The notes under the pieces were generated by a model. It made no database searches. It saw only the letters and a list, made by a program, of their open reading frames with translations, and was not told the DNA's origin. 64,000 nt of DNA from Clostridiaceae bacterium. GTDB taxonomy: Bacteria; Bacillota; Clostridia; Saccharofermentanales; DTU023. This document shows, one piece after another, positions 8,665-17,703 of the stretch (within the stretch, counting starts at the first letter, position 1; every line of letters starts with the position of its first letter). The stretch spans positions 1 to 64,000 of the forward strand of contig DUPV01000016.1 of NCBI GenBank assembly GCA_012838135.1, read 5' to 3'. Both the position numbers and the translations under genes were made by a program.

Positions 8665-10146
8665 TTATTGTGGCTTATTGATACGGTCTTTTAATTGTTT
8701 TTGAATATTATTTAATCTGTATAAGTGAATTTGACTTGCCAAGGCCTTGCCCAAACGGAAAATTTTATACAATAAAATGATGCAAAGCAAAATCACCAAG
8801 GCAATAATTAATTTGCCTAAATTAGGATTTTGTTGCAGGGAATTAATCATGGTACTGAGTAAGGTATTGCCTGAAAGAATCGAGACATCGGAGCCGACGT
8901 CAGCTTCTATTTGTGATCCGTCATTTAGCGTAAAAATAACATGACCCACCGGAGTTCCGCGTGCTAAAGGGCGATTATGCGGACCATGTGAAATATATTT
9001 AACAGCAGGATGCAGGAAACTATCATTGACAGGGTGGATATAATTAATAGTTTTCAAAAATAACAAGCCGATTTTATCGCCTTCTTTGGTTTGATCATAA
9101 CTGGGATAAGCCTGACCTTGAGTGACTAATGGTGTTACCACGTAATACTCTGAGATGCTTTGTAATAATTCAACAATCTGTTTGGCAAAATTATTATTGG
9201 TTTTATCACTCATGAAAATCAGATACTTTATTTGATTTTTTTCACCGATTGCCATACTGAACGACATGTCTTGATGTCTAAAATTCCAAGCACCTTCAAT
9301 ACCCAAATCGATTGATGCAAAAATCTGATCAAAAGGATGTCTTAAAGTGATCATTGTTCCATCAGGCATTCGCGTAAAATATTCTCTTTCACTGAACATT
9401 TGGTTTGCAGTCTGATTTTTAATTAAAGTGGCGACAAGCTTTGCAAGATCGGACAATGTGCTTTTTTGATTTAATAAGTCTGTATCTTTGATTAAGTCAA
9501 AATCGATTGACCATTTTTTTTCTCCCTTTAAATCAGCAAATCCCAAAATGTTGGTAAAATTGGTATCATTCATTTCAAGCTGTGCAGCTTTTTCATTCAT
9601 TAATTCCACACATGCCTCTTCAGAACCGGCCAAATGTTCTGCTAAAACCATTGCTGCAGCAGAGGAATGTTCATACATATGTAGAGCCAATAAATTTGAA
9701 ACGAGATAAGTTTCATTATACTTAATAGTAACGGAATGATTGTTTTGCTCTTCTTGTCCGAATTTGATTGCCTTGGCACTAGGCATAACTCTTTCATCCA
9801 GTTCCAGCCGTTCAAAAACCAATAGGCTGAGCATTAAGCGGTTTGCCGCCGGTAAAGGAATCGGACTTGATGCTTGTTGTGAAAATAGAGTTTTGTCAAA
9901 TTCAGTACTGATTACCAATACATTATTAATATTTACTTCAGGATTAAAACCATGAGTTAATTGATTGGTATCGGAATTTGCATAAACTGTCTGTTGATTA
10001 TTGCCGAATGCAATCAAAACAAGAAAAAAACAGACAATTAAAAGGATGCAAACAGATAACGTATGCATTCTCTCCTTGCCGAATTTACATTGTGCCTTAG
10101 GCTTATGTTTACATTTGGTCTTTGGGTTGTTTTTTATATTTAGCAT
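8665..10146 (-). CDS. PBP5-like (peptidase S11) membrane protein, predicted inactive
   Basis: 493 residues with an N-terminal membrane segment (about 28-47) and a C-terminal one (about 443-464). The middle aligns with D-alanyl-D-alanine carboxypeptidases: LLVFERLEL after the active-site region, VLAEHLAGS, and MNEKAAQLEMNDTNF are clear family landmarks. The catalytic motifs are gone: SxxK reads AANR (100-103), SGN reads HSS (160-162) and KTG reads GAW (285-287). It cannot be a normal serine carboxypeptidase. A peptidoglycan-binding or regulatory role is inferred. The start at 10146 has a weak RBS. A second possible start is Met27, preceded closely by AAGGAG. Confidence 0.72.
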   Translation of the reverse strand: MLNIKNNPKTKCKHKPKAQCKFGKERMHTLSVCILLIVCFFLVLIAFGNNQQTVYANSDTNQLTHGFNPEVNINNVLVISTEFDKTLFSQQASSPIPLPAANRLMLSLLVFERLELDERVMPSAKAIKFGQEEQNNHSVTIKYNETYLVSNLLALHMYEHSSAAAMVLAEHLAGSEEACVELMNEKAAQLEMNDTNFTNILGFADLKGEKKWSIDFDLIKDTDLLNQKSTLSDLAKLVATLIKNQTANQMFSEREYFTRMPDGTMITLRHPFDQIFASIDLGIEGAWNFRHQDMSFSMAIGEKNQIKYLIFMSDKTNNNFAKQIVELLQSISEYYVVTPLVTQGQAYPSYDQTKEGDKIGLLFLKTINYIHPVNDSFLHPAVKYISHGPHNRPLARGTPVGHVIFTLNDGSQIEADVGSDVSILSGNTLLSTMINSLQQNPNLGKLIIALVILLCIILLYKIFRLGKALASQIHLYRLNNIQKQLKDRINKPQ

Positions 10147-10285
10147 ATTTGATTTACAATGTATCTATTAAGTTCGAAATTCTGAATTTTTGAATCTTAA
10201 AAATACAATATTTAATAAATTTATGTTCTCTAATTTTAACAGAAAGCTTATTGCAGGTCGAATATAAAAAGGTTAAAATGACATT

Positions 10286-11596
10286 ATGAATTTTATTAAG
10301 AAACTTCGTAGTTTTTCAATATTTTTACTTCTGTTAGTGTCCTTGATTTTGCTAGCTGCTTGTCAGAATTCTGCCGACAACAAGTTAAGTATGCCGGCAC
10401 GTTACGGTAATGGCGGTAGAGCTTTAGCAGTTAATTTTGCCCAAACTTTTCCTGAAAGATATGCCGGAAGCGAACAAGAGAATTCTGCCGGAGATTGGCT
10501 GATTAAGAGATTGGAAAATCTCGGTTATAATCCACAGGTAGATGATTTTACGTTTACTGATAATTCCGGTAAACAACTTGCATCAAGAAATATTTCAGTT
10601 AAAATTAAGGGAACGGGATTTGAGTATACCGGATCGAATTTCGCTGTAAAGACAACACTCAATAGTGTTAATGAGCGATTCATTCTTATAGGAACCCATT
10701 ACGATACTCCAATTAAAGATAAGCAAGCGGTGGATACGGTTTCGGCAACAGGTGACGGAATTCATAATAATGCGGCAGGAGTTGCTTCATTGTTGACAAT
10801 AGCGAAAGAAATGCAACGAGACCGACCTGCCTATAATGTGCAACTGGTGTTTTTCGGTGCCGGTACGCAACATTTTGCCGGTGCTGAAGCATTTCTTGAA
10901 CAGATGTCAGTATCGGACCTTGAACAGTTTGAAGCGATGTATAACATAGACAAAATTTATGCCGGTGACAAAGTATATGCTCATGCCGGACAAAATTCCG
11001 TAATTGAAGGACTAAAGAAGTCGTATGAAAAGCGGAAAAAGCTATATGAAATGACTGATGTCTACTATAATTATATGCTCTTAACAAACAATGATTTTTC
11101 TTTATACACGAATCAGAATATTTTTACAGTTGAAGCTACGGACTTTACAGAACCGATATTGTTTCGGGAATGGACTACTCACCTCGGAGATCATACACCT
11201 TTTGATCAAGTGGGAATTCCGATAGTCTTTTTGGAATCATTTGAATATGATGTAGAATCTTATGATGAATTGGGCCAAGAGTCCACCGACCCGACATTTA
11301 ACGTTGTTGGAGGAATAATCGATTGTAGCAATTTGGATTCAAGTGCTTTTCTTAATGATTATTATCAAATTGCGGAAGAAGAGAAACAAGAAAATGTTTT
11401 CGGTGATACAAAAACTACTGAAACTGAGCAGGAAGATAACGACTCAGATGATCCGGATAAAATGGATGTTCAATCTTTGGAGGAATTACGCAATAATCGC
11501 CAGATTGACCGGTTGGAAAGAAGGATTAACAATGTTGCTTTTCTGATAATCAAGAGTGCTCAACGTGGTGATAATGATTTTGTTCCGAAAAAATAA
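10286..11596 (+). CDS. M28 aminopeptidase-like lipoprotein with missing catalytic residues
   Basis: 436 residues. Lipoprotein signal with LLAAC (Cys26). Residues 40-330 resemble M28 zinc peptidases: GTHYDTP (His138, Asp140), GIHNNAAG (157-164) where GxNDNASG is usual, FFGAGTQ (189-195) where the catalytic GAEE is usual, YNID (Asp222) and GDHTPF (His303). The bridging Asp is thus Asn and the general-base and ligand glutamates are replaced by Gly-Thr. Residues 370-436 are an acidic, charged tail. Either the metal site is rebuilt or the protein is a non-enzymatic surface domain. The gene is monocistronic in appearance. Confidence 0.68.
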   Translation: MNFIKKLRSFSIFLLLLVSLILLAACQNSADNKLSMPARYGNGGRALAVNFAQTFPERYAGSEQENSAGDWLIKRLENLGYNPQVDDFTFTDNSGKQLASRNISVKIKGTGFEYTGSNFAVKTTLNSVNERFILIGTHYDTPIKDKQAVDTVSATGDGIHNNAAGVASLLTIAKEMQRDRPAYNVQLVFFGAGTQHFAGAEAFLEQMSVSDLEQFEAMYNIDKIYAGDKVYAHAGQNSVIEGLKKSYEKRKKLYEMTDVYYNYMLLTNNDFSLYTNQNIFTVEATDFTEPILFREWTTHLGDHTPFDQVGIPIVFLESFEYDVESYDELGQESTDPTFNVVGGIIDCSNLDSSAFLNDYYQIAEEEKQENVFGDTKTTETEQEDNDSDDPDKMDVQSLEELRNNRQIDRLERRINNVAFLIIKSAQRGDNDFVPKK

Positions 11597-11762
11597 ATTT
11601 CTGAGGGAAAGATTTTTGAAAAACAAATCGATTTTGGGAAAATTATTTTAAAAACAAATTCTCCTGAAAAATTGAGGAAAGAATAATTTTTTCCGAAAAT
11701 TAGGTAGAATTATATTTTCTCAATAATAATTAAGTTTTAAATTAACAATGAATTAAAGAAAA

Positions 11763-12998
11763 ATGTTAGTTGGAATTAGTATAAAAAATTATGCATTGTT
11801 GCAAGAATTAAAGTTGGGTTTAGAGATGGAAAAACTCGAACAAATCCAGTGCGTTTCAGGATTGCAAAAACTTGATTCTTTGCAGCAATTTACTGTGCTG
11901 ATTGGTCAAAATGCTTCAGGTAAAACAACCTTTTTTGAAGCTTTGGAATTTATTTCGAATCTTTTAACACGTGATGTTCAAGTGGCTGCTAATAAAAGCA
12001 AACAAGGCAGTTATCGCGAATTGATGACCTCTTATGTGCGAAATGGTGCTGTCTTGGAATTCGATCTTATTTTTAAACAAACCGTTTCGGGCAGTTATCT
12101 GCATTATTTCGTCAGCATTGATGCCGATCACAACTATCGACCTTTTGTGCAAAAAGAATTGGTACAGCAAATTACATTTGATTCTTGCGGAATAAAGAAA
12201 TTCACTCTTTTAGATATTGACCAAGGTCAAGGCTATATTCAGACGAAGCTGATGCCAGTTTCAAAGACCGAAACCGGATTCGAGACACAAACGGATTTTT
12301 CTTCTCAACAAGAAGTTGTGCAGCTTACCGAACGCAAAATCTCAGCCTTATCTATTTATGGCAAAATGCAGCAACATCAAGCACTTGTTTGGTTATATCA
12401 CCAAATGACCAATTTTTATTTTGCTCGACTAAACAATTTACCTAATTTTACCCCGAAAAATGTTCAAACCGATGGCCATAAACATTTAAATCGCAATGCT
12501 ACCAATATGGATAATGTCTTATATTATTTGCGTATGGAAAAACCGAAGCAGTATAAGAGCTTATTGAAACGCTTGAATGACAATCTGCCGCCCGGCAACA
12601 AAATTGATTTGACAAAGACAGATTCGATTAATGGAGCGGGAAATTTAAAGCTGTTGATAATCTATCTTATTTTGGCGGATCAAAGACCTATTATTGCCTT
12701 AGATCAACCTGATGCCGGACTTTATTATGATATGATGGATGCTTTATTGGTTGAATTGCGAGATTATTCAATTCGTAATCCGGAATCTCAAGTTTTCATT
12801 TCAACCCATAGTGCTAACATGTTGGATGCTTTTGCTCCTTCAGAAGTTTGGTCATTTGATCGAACGGTTGACAGTAATAATCAACCGCAAATCACAGCTA
12901 ATTATGTAGCCAGGAATCCGATAGTAAATGCAATGTATGAGGAGGGTATAGGTCTGGGTTCACTGTGGTATAGCGGTTATTTAGATAGCGATCGTTGA
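11763..12998 (+). CDS. AAA/SMC-like ATPase of a two-gene ATPase-TOPRIM pair
   Basis: 411 residues. The N-terminus MLVGISIKNY is the usual first strand of RecF/OLD-like ABC ATPases. Walker A is GQNASGKTT (48-56). Walker B is IIALDQPDAGL (Asp314) with Gln315 in the position of the catalytic glutamate and PD in place of PE. An STHS switch histidine follows near residue 350. No nuclease domain is fused. The next gene, 80 bases away and in the same direction, encodes a TOPRIM-like protein. The pair recalls split OLD, PARIS and AbiL-type defence modules. The function is inferred from family and context. Confidence 0.75.
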   Translation: MLVGISIKNYALLQELKLGLEMEKLEQIQCVSGLQKLDSLQQFTVLIGQNASGKTTFFEALEFISNLLTRDVQVAANKSKQGSYRELMTSYVRNGAVLEFDLIFKQTVSGSYLHYFVSIDADHNYRPFVQKELVQQITFDSCGIKKFTLLDIDQGQGYIQTKLMPVSKTETGFETQTDFSSQQEVVQLTERKISALSIYGKMQQHQALVWLYHQMTNFYFARLNNLPNFTPKNVQTDGHKHLNRNATNMDNVLYYLRMEKPKQYKSLLKRLNDNLPPGNKIDLTKTDSINGAGNLKLLIIYLILADQRPIIALDQPDAGLYYDMMDALLVELRDYSIRNPESQVFISTHSANMLDAFAPSEVWSFDRTVDSNNQPQITANYVARNPIVNAMYEEGIGLGSLWYSGYLDSDR

Positions 12999-13018
12999 AA
13001 ATTCATTAATGAATTTTC
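12997..13018. repeat. 22-bp perfect palindrome between the ATPase and TOPRIM-like genes
   Basis: GAAAATTCAT followed by TA and ATGAATTTTC, overlapping the ATPase stop codon. A half-copy (AAAATTCATTA) recurs near 13048. It has no following T run, so it is more likely an operator or RNA-processing stem than a terminator. Confidence 0.5.
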
Positions 13019-13078
13019 CCAATAGTATAAATAAGAATTACACAAGAAAAATTCATTACACAGTAGATTCAAAAGCTT

Positions 13079-13783
13079 ATGATTATTGAAGTATTAAGTG
13101 AAGACAAATCAAGTGTTCCGGTACTTTCGCAGATTATTTGCGAATTGCTGCCGACTTATCAAAACCTGATTAAAAAAGTTAATATTTTTCCGCATCGGGG
13201 TAAGGGTAACTTACCGGCTGATATAGATCAGAAACCGAGGGCTTTTGCCAGCTCTTTGCTTGATTTATTACCGGCAAAAATTCGTGCTTATCATAAGGTC
13301 TATTCTGATCAGGAAATAATACTGGTAATTGTTTTAGATGCAGACAATGATGATATTAGTGAAATTTATCGTAATATTGAATATGTCGTACGCAAAGAGG
13401 CTCCTAATAAATTCTTTGTAATCGGAATTCCGACCGAAGAAACGGAAGCTTGGTTATTGGGTGATCGGAATGCTTTACTGACTGCTTATCCTGATGCGAG
13501 AACAGCAATTATGGATAATTATCAACAAGATTCAATTTGCGGTACATGGGAGTTACTCGCCCGTGTGATTATGGGTTCCCAAGCAGAGACTTTAATTCGA
13601 ATAGGCTATCCGGCGGTCGGTGCATATAAGCATTTATGGGCGGAAAAGATTTCTCAAAACATGAAAATTGCAAACAATAAATCAGCCAGTTACCAAGATT
13701 TTGTCAAACGCTTAACTCAAGTTTTTAATTGGGCGAAACGCGACTATAGTCAAATTCAAGTACATAATAATGCTCAAACCTAA
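13079..13783 (+). CDS. DUF4276/TOPRIM-like protein paired with the ATPase
   Basis: 234 residues. The order of acidic residues fits a TOPRIM-like core: an N-terminal strand with Glu4 in MIIEVLSED, a hydrophobic strand followed by DADND (about residues 87-91, the DxD position), and TEETEAWLLGD further on, as in DUF4276 and RloB-type partners of ABC ATPases. TOPRIM domains in such pairs act as nucleases or effectors. Whether this one cuts nucleic acid is unknown. It follows the ATPase gene in the same direction with an intervening palindrome. Family assignment is from motif reading only. Confidence 0.6.
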   Translation: MIIEVLSEDKSSVPVLSQIICELLPTYQNLIKKVNIFPHRGKGNLPADIDQKPRAFASSLLDLLPAKIRAYHKVYSDQEIILVIVLDADNDDISEIYRNIEYVVRKEAPNKFFVIGIPTEETEAWLLGDRNALLTAYPDARTAIMDNYQQDSICGTWELLARVIMGSQAETLIRIGYPAVGAYKHLWAEKISQNMKIANNKSASYQDFVKRLTQVFNWAKRDYSQIQVHNNAQT

Positions 13784-13972
13784 AATCAATCTCGCACATG
13801 ATCAATTTTCAATATCAGCTGACGCAAAAAAACTAAATCCTAGGTCAAATCTAAGTTCAAACCGAAACTGAAGTTTAGCCATAGACGCAGTTCCAGTTCC
13901 AATCATATTCGTCATGGTTGTGGATGTCATAAGATAAGATATTTATATTGTTAATCAAGAAAAGAGGATGTT

Positions 13973-15205
13973 TTGTCCAATATTTCAGTCGAATCAAAAC
14001 AGAAGAATCCTAACATAGTTGATCTGAAAAATTCTAACACTGTTGATCTGAAAAATCCTAACATTACAGATCCGATCGAGAGCCTCTATATTCATGTTCC
14101 TTTTTGCACCAGAAAATGCGGATATTGTGATTTTTATTCGCTCAGTTCAAAAGTTGCTGATTTTTCCGCCTTTTATTATGGACTGCAAGCGGAGTTGGCC
14201 GCTACACTCGCAGATATTGAGCTAAATAATTTACACTTAAATAAATTAAAAACCTTATATATAGGCGGCGGAACACCTTCTGTTTTACCACACGACGTTA
14301 TGACGTCTATAATAGATTTAATTCGAAAAGAAATTGGTTTTACTCAAGATTTGGAATTCACGGTTGAAATTAATCCTGAACTGAACGGTCATAATACGGT
14401 ATTAGCTGCGATTGAAGCGGGAGCTAATCGCATATCCATAGGTTACCAAACCAAACAAGATTCTCTTCTGCAAAAAATCGGGCGTTTACATAGTTATGAA
14501 GATTTTTTAATAATATTGAATTTGATCCGAGAATCCGGAATCGAAAATATCAGTTGTGATTTGATGTTCGGATTACCTGATCAGACTTTAAAAGATGTGC
14601 TTGAAAGTGCAGAGCAATTGATAGAACTCAAAATTCCTCATATCAGTTTTTACTCTTTGATTTTGGAACAAGGTACTTTATTTTATAAAAAATATGCCGA
14701 ACATCCTGAATTACTTCCTTCAGACGATTTAGAGCGTCTGATGTATCGAGAATTACTTGATTTATTCGAACAACATCAATATCAATATTACGAACTTTCT
14801 TCAACAGCAAAACCCGGATTTTACTCTAAGCATAATTATAATTATTGGAGTACCAAACCCTATCTGGGATTGGGACCTTCTGCCCATAGTTACTATAATG
14901 GTATCAGACGCGGCAATGTCCGTTCATTCAAGAAATGGTCGGATAATCCGTTTACCAGTGCGGAACTTGAACCGGTCAACTTTTTTCAAGCAATGCAGGA
15001 ATATGCAATGCTGACCTTCCGCCTGGCTGTAGGTTTTTCACCGGAAAAATTCAAACAACGTTTCGGTATAAACCAGCCGTTTGACGCTGAACTGGAGCGT
15101 TTACTCAATAAAGACTTAATTTATTATAATTCAAATACAAAATCATATATTCTAACCAAAAAAGGCTTAGATTTCGGTAACCAGGTTTTTATTGAATTTG
15201 TTTGA
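13973..15205 (+). CDS. hemW: Radical SAM heme chaperone HemW (CPO-like)
   Basis: 410 residues with a TTG start preceded by AAGAGG. The radical SAM cluster motif is CTRKCGYC (Cys45, Cys49, Cys52), followed by YIGGGTPS and a complete HemN-like C-terminal domain. HemW inserts heme into target proteins. It is often mislabelled as oxygen-independent coproporphyrinogen oxidase. Unusually, residues 12-33 are about three copies of an 8-residue unit (DLKNPN-like), encoded by imperfect 24-bp direct repeats near 13997-14070, giving an N-terminal extension beyond the family's usual start. Confidence 0.88.
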   Translation: MSNISVESKQKNPNIVDLKNSNTVDLKNPNITDPIESLYIHVPFCTRKCGYCDFYSLSSKVADFSAFYYGLQAELAATLADIELNNLHLNKLKTLYIGGGTPSVLPHDVMTSIIDLIRKEIGFTQDLEFTVEINPELNGHNTVLAAIEAGANRISIGYQTKQDSLLQKIGRLHSYEDFLIILNLIRESGIENISCDLMFGLPDQTLKDVLESAEQLIELKIPHISFYSLILEQGTLFYKKYAEHPELLPSDDLERLMYRELLDLFEQHQYQYYELSSTAKPGFYSKHNYNYWSTKPYLGLGPSAHSYYNGIRRGNVRSFKKWSDNPFTSAELEPVNFFQAMQEYAMLTFRLAVGFSPEKFKQRFGINQPFDAELERLLNKDLIYYNSNTKSYILTKKGLDFGNQVFIEFV

Positions 15206-15471
15206 AGATAATATCATTACTGATTTTATTTCCTGACAATAATATTGTAGCTGATATATTCAATGTTAAATTTATTCGGTATAAGCAGTTTTTCTTACCT
15301 CCTGGCAGAATGTCATAATAATGCTAAAGGGAAAACGCAGTAACCAATAAAGTTTCAGAGCTTCCACAAAGTTTAAAATTCAAAAATATTATTTTATTTA
15401 AGAAGAAATGTAAGTAAAATCTTAAAAAGATAGTAACAATTAAAAACACCAATTTTAAGAAGGAGTTCAAT

Positions 15472-16002
15472 ATGAAGACCTCACACATTATTCTTGTACT
15501 TTTATTCACCTGTACTGTTTTATTATCTTCGTGTAAATCTACATCGAATGAGATAACCAAAGAAGAAGAGGAGAAAGTTATGGTAAGTTCCGAGATAAGT
15601 CGTATTTATTATCAATATAGAGCTGCCAGAAGCTGGTCATATAATATTGAAATAAAAAGAGAAGACTCTGATTATTATCTTCATGCTGAATTCGATGACC
15701 CTGAGAATTCATATTAACCTACAGATTTAATATGGGAAGGAGCAGAGTATGCGAAAACTGTAAAGTCGTTTTTTGATAGAATTGTCGAGGTTATTGATGA
15801 TAACGATGTTCTTTCTTGGAACGGATTTGACGGATATGACCCGGAAGCAAAGGACGGTTGGGGTTTCAATTTAAGTATTGATTTCGAAAACGGCGCACAT
15901 TTGGTTGCTGACGGTGAAAATGAATTCCCACCGGGATATTCTGTAGTTGAAAAAGAATTTAACAATTCGATGAATGAAATTATTGCAATATATCATGAAT
16001 AA
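15472..16002 (+). pseudogene. Lipoprotein gene interrupted by an in-frame TAA
   Basis: AAGGAG precedes an ATG that opens a lipoprotein signal ending LLSSC (Cys21) and an 81-residue product. A TAA at 15715-15717 stops it, but the same frame continues without any other stop to 16002. It encodes a further ~94 residues with normal codon use (for example WNGFDGYDP and ENEFPPGYSVVEKEF). The complete product would be 176 residues. A single-base nonsense mutation is the simplest reading. I do not recognise the family. The translated N-terminal part could still be made. Confidence 0.7.
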
Positions 16003-16069
16003 TATGAAGAAAGCACGATTTTAGTTGTAGAGAAACAATTATAAAATGATAATTTAAGGAAATAGAATA

Positions 16070-16384
16070 ATGAAAAAAGTAAAGATTACGGTGAAGCGAA
16101 TAGTAGTCCATCAGGATCTCATAGATGAGTATGAGAATCCGATTGAGAATGCTTGCAACTTGGCAGAGGGGCAGGTATTTGTCACAAATGGCTGGCGAAA
16201 GCCGGAAGAAATGTGTGAAAGTGCCTGGGAGACGATGTCGCCATTTGTAATGACTTTGGCTCATGGCGGCGAGGATATCTACAGTGGCTGGATGAAGAAC
16301 AAAAAATCCGCGATGATTTCCTGTAATGACGGTTTTCGCCCTGTCAGTTTTCTCTTAGAAGCTTTGGACGAAGACGCTGATTAG
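16070..16384 (+). CDS. TIGR04076 family small protein
   Basis: 104 residues. The N-terminal KKVKITVKR strand, the EGQVFVTNGWRKPEEMCESAW block and the LAHGGEDIYSGW block match the TIGR04076 family of small cysteine-containing proteins common in Clostridia. Their function is unknown. The gene has a modest ribosome binding site (TAAGGAA) and lies intact among broken genes. Confidence 0.7.
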   Translation: MKKVKITVKRIVVHQDLIDEYENPIENACNLAEGQVFVTNGWRKPEEMCESAWETMSPFVMTLAHGGEDIYSGWMKNKKSAMISCNDGFRPVSFLLEALDEDAD

Positions 16385-16408
16385 AGATACAAGTATGATA
16401 AAAATAGA

Positions 16409-16558
16409 ATGAAAATCGAAGAACTTAGATTAGATTTAAAGGAATATGATAAGGAACATTTAATGAAAAAGGCAATGCTTATCTCGCTGATTGTAGACAT
16501 GGAAAAGTTAATCTTAGATATGATGAAACTTACGAACTTGTTGAGGTGTAAATATTAA
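16409..16558 (+). pseudogene. Coding remnant of unknown origin
   Basis: A 49-codon frame opens at 16409, but the shifted frame after about 16468 gives a more protein-like peptide (KGNAYLADCRHGK and DETYELVEV) ending at the same region. This suggests a frameshifted 3' remnant of a lost gene. There is no clear ribosome binding site and no family recognised. Confidence 0.3.
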
Positions 16559-16616
16559 TGAACAAGCACATCAGAGTTGTTCCTTTATTCCTTAACCTGT
16601 TATGAAATTAATAAAA

Positions 16617-16855
16617 GAAATATTGTAGAAGAAGAAAAGGAAAATCTTGTTTTAATGTAAAACAGTGACGGTATGTGGTACCTGACCCCGGAAAATGACC
16701 CAAATAGCTACTTTTATAGCTATGTATTCGATAAGGAACAGGATTTGGAGTTTAGACAGGTACTCCTGGTTCATATTTTGTAAGTGTAACAGCAAGTCAC
16801 TATGATTGGGCGATAAAAAAACTGAAAGCTCATCAAAAGAATTGTAAAAATGTAT
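16617..16855 (+). pseudogene. Remnant of a small gene with stop and frameshift
   Basis: One frame reads EEEKENLVLM, then TAA at 16658-16660, then NSDGMWYLTPENDPNSY onward. After about 16760 the reading continues only in the next frame (GTPGSYFVSVTASHYDW and on to a stop at 16853-16855). Both halves look like one ~75-residue domain broken by a nonsense change and a one-base shift. Family not recognised. Confidence 0.5.
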
Positions 16856-16874
16856 AAATGAAGGGGGAAGAGTT

Positions 16875-17507
16875 ATGGCGTTTGACTTTAAGAAAGAGTA
16901 TAAAGAGTTTTATCTTCCGAAAAATAAACCTGAAATTGTTACTGTAACAAAGGCGAATTATATTGCGGTTCGCGGAAAGGGAGATCCTAATGAGGAAGGC
17001 GGAGCATATCAGCAGGCTGTAGGAGTTTTGTATGCAGTGGCGTACACTTTGAGAATGAGTTATAAGTCCGATTATAAAATTGACGGTTTCTTTGAATATG
17101 TTGTTCCGCCTCTTGAGGGTTTTTGGTGGCAGGATGGCGTTAAGGGTGTCGATTATTCTGACAAATCTTCTTTTAATTGGATTTCAGTAATCCGCTTGCC
17201 TGATTTTGTTACGGAAAAAGATTTTGCATGGGCTGTGGAAACTGCGTCTAAAAAGAAAAATCTAGATTGTTCATCAGCAGAATTTCTCACGATAGATGAG
17301 GGATTGTGCGTTCAGATGATGCACATCGGCTCTTACGATGATGAGCCGGCCAGTGTAAAACTTATGGACGATTTTATTAAAGAAAACGGTTATAAAACAG
17401 ACATAAATCAAAAAAGATTTCATCATGAAATTTATCTTTCAGACCCAAGAAAAAGTAAGCCTGAAAATTTAAAAACGGTAATACGACACCCGATTAAGAA
17501 GCTGTAA
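16875..17507 (+). CDS. GyrI-like small-molecule-binding domain protein
   Basis: 210 residues. The start follows AAGGGGGAAG. The pattern MAFDFKKEYKEFY, then YIAVRGKGDPNEEGGAYQ, then KIDGFFEYVVPPLEGFWW is typical of stand-alone GyrI-like proteins of Firmicutes (effector-binding fold shared with SbmC and the BmrR family). They bind or hydrolyse small amphipathic molecules. No DNA-binding domain is present. It is intact and flanked by remnants. Confidence 0.8.
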   Translation: MAFDFKKEYKEFYLPKNKPEIVTVTKANYIAVRGKGDPNEEGGAYQQAVGVLYAVAYTLRMSYKSDYKIDGFFEYVVPPLEGFWWQDGVKGVDYSDKSSFNWISVIRLPDFVTEKDFAWAVETASKKKNLDCSSAEFLTIDEGLCVQMMHIGSYDDEPASVKLMDDFIKENGYKTDINQKRFHHEIYLSDPRKSKPENLKTVIRHPIKKL

Positions 17508-17523
17508 AAATTGAGGTGATATT

Positions 17524-17595
17524 ATGGCATCCGGCAAAGATTTCTTAACAGGATTGTTTAATGCTATGTTTGATGAGTTGCCTGTTAAAACCTAA
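17524..17595 (+). other. Very short frame with a good RBS, probably a truncated gene start
   Basis: TTGAGGTGATATT precedes an ATG that opens 23 codons (MASGKDFLTGLF and on to a TAA). The same frame stays open after the stop to 17703. It may be the 5' stub of a lost gene in the degraded region. I see no family. Confidence 0.25.
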
Positions 17596-17703
17596 TTCAA
17601 AAAACTTATGTTATTGATAATGTTTATACTGAATTTAGATAGCGGCAAGCGTTATAAGAGGAATGGTATTAATATAACTATGCGTAAAACTTTTGATAAA
17701 TAA

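Noticed and set aside
15715-15717. Programmed recoding (selenocysteine or pyrrolysine) at the internal stop of the lipoprotein gene
   Set aside because: The codon is TAA, which is not used for either amino acid, and no SECIS/PYLIS-like stem was seen after it.
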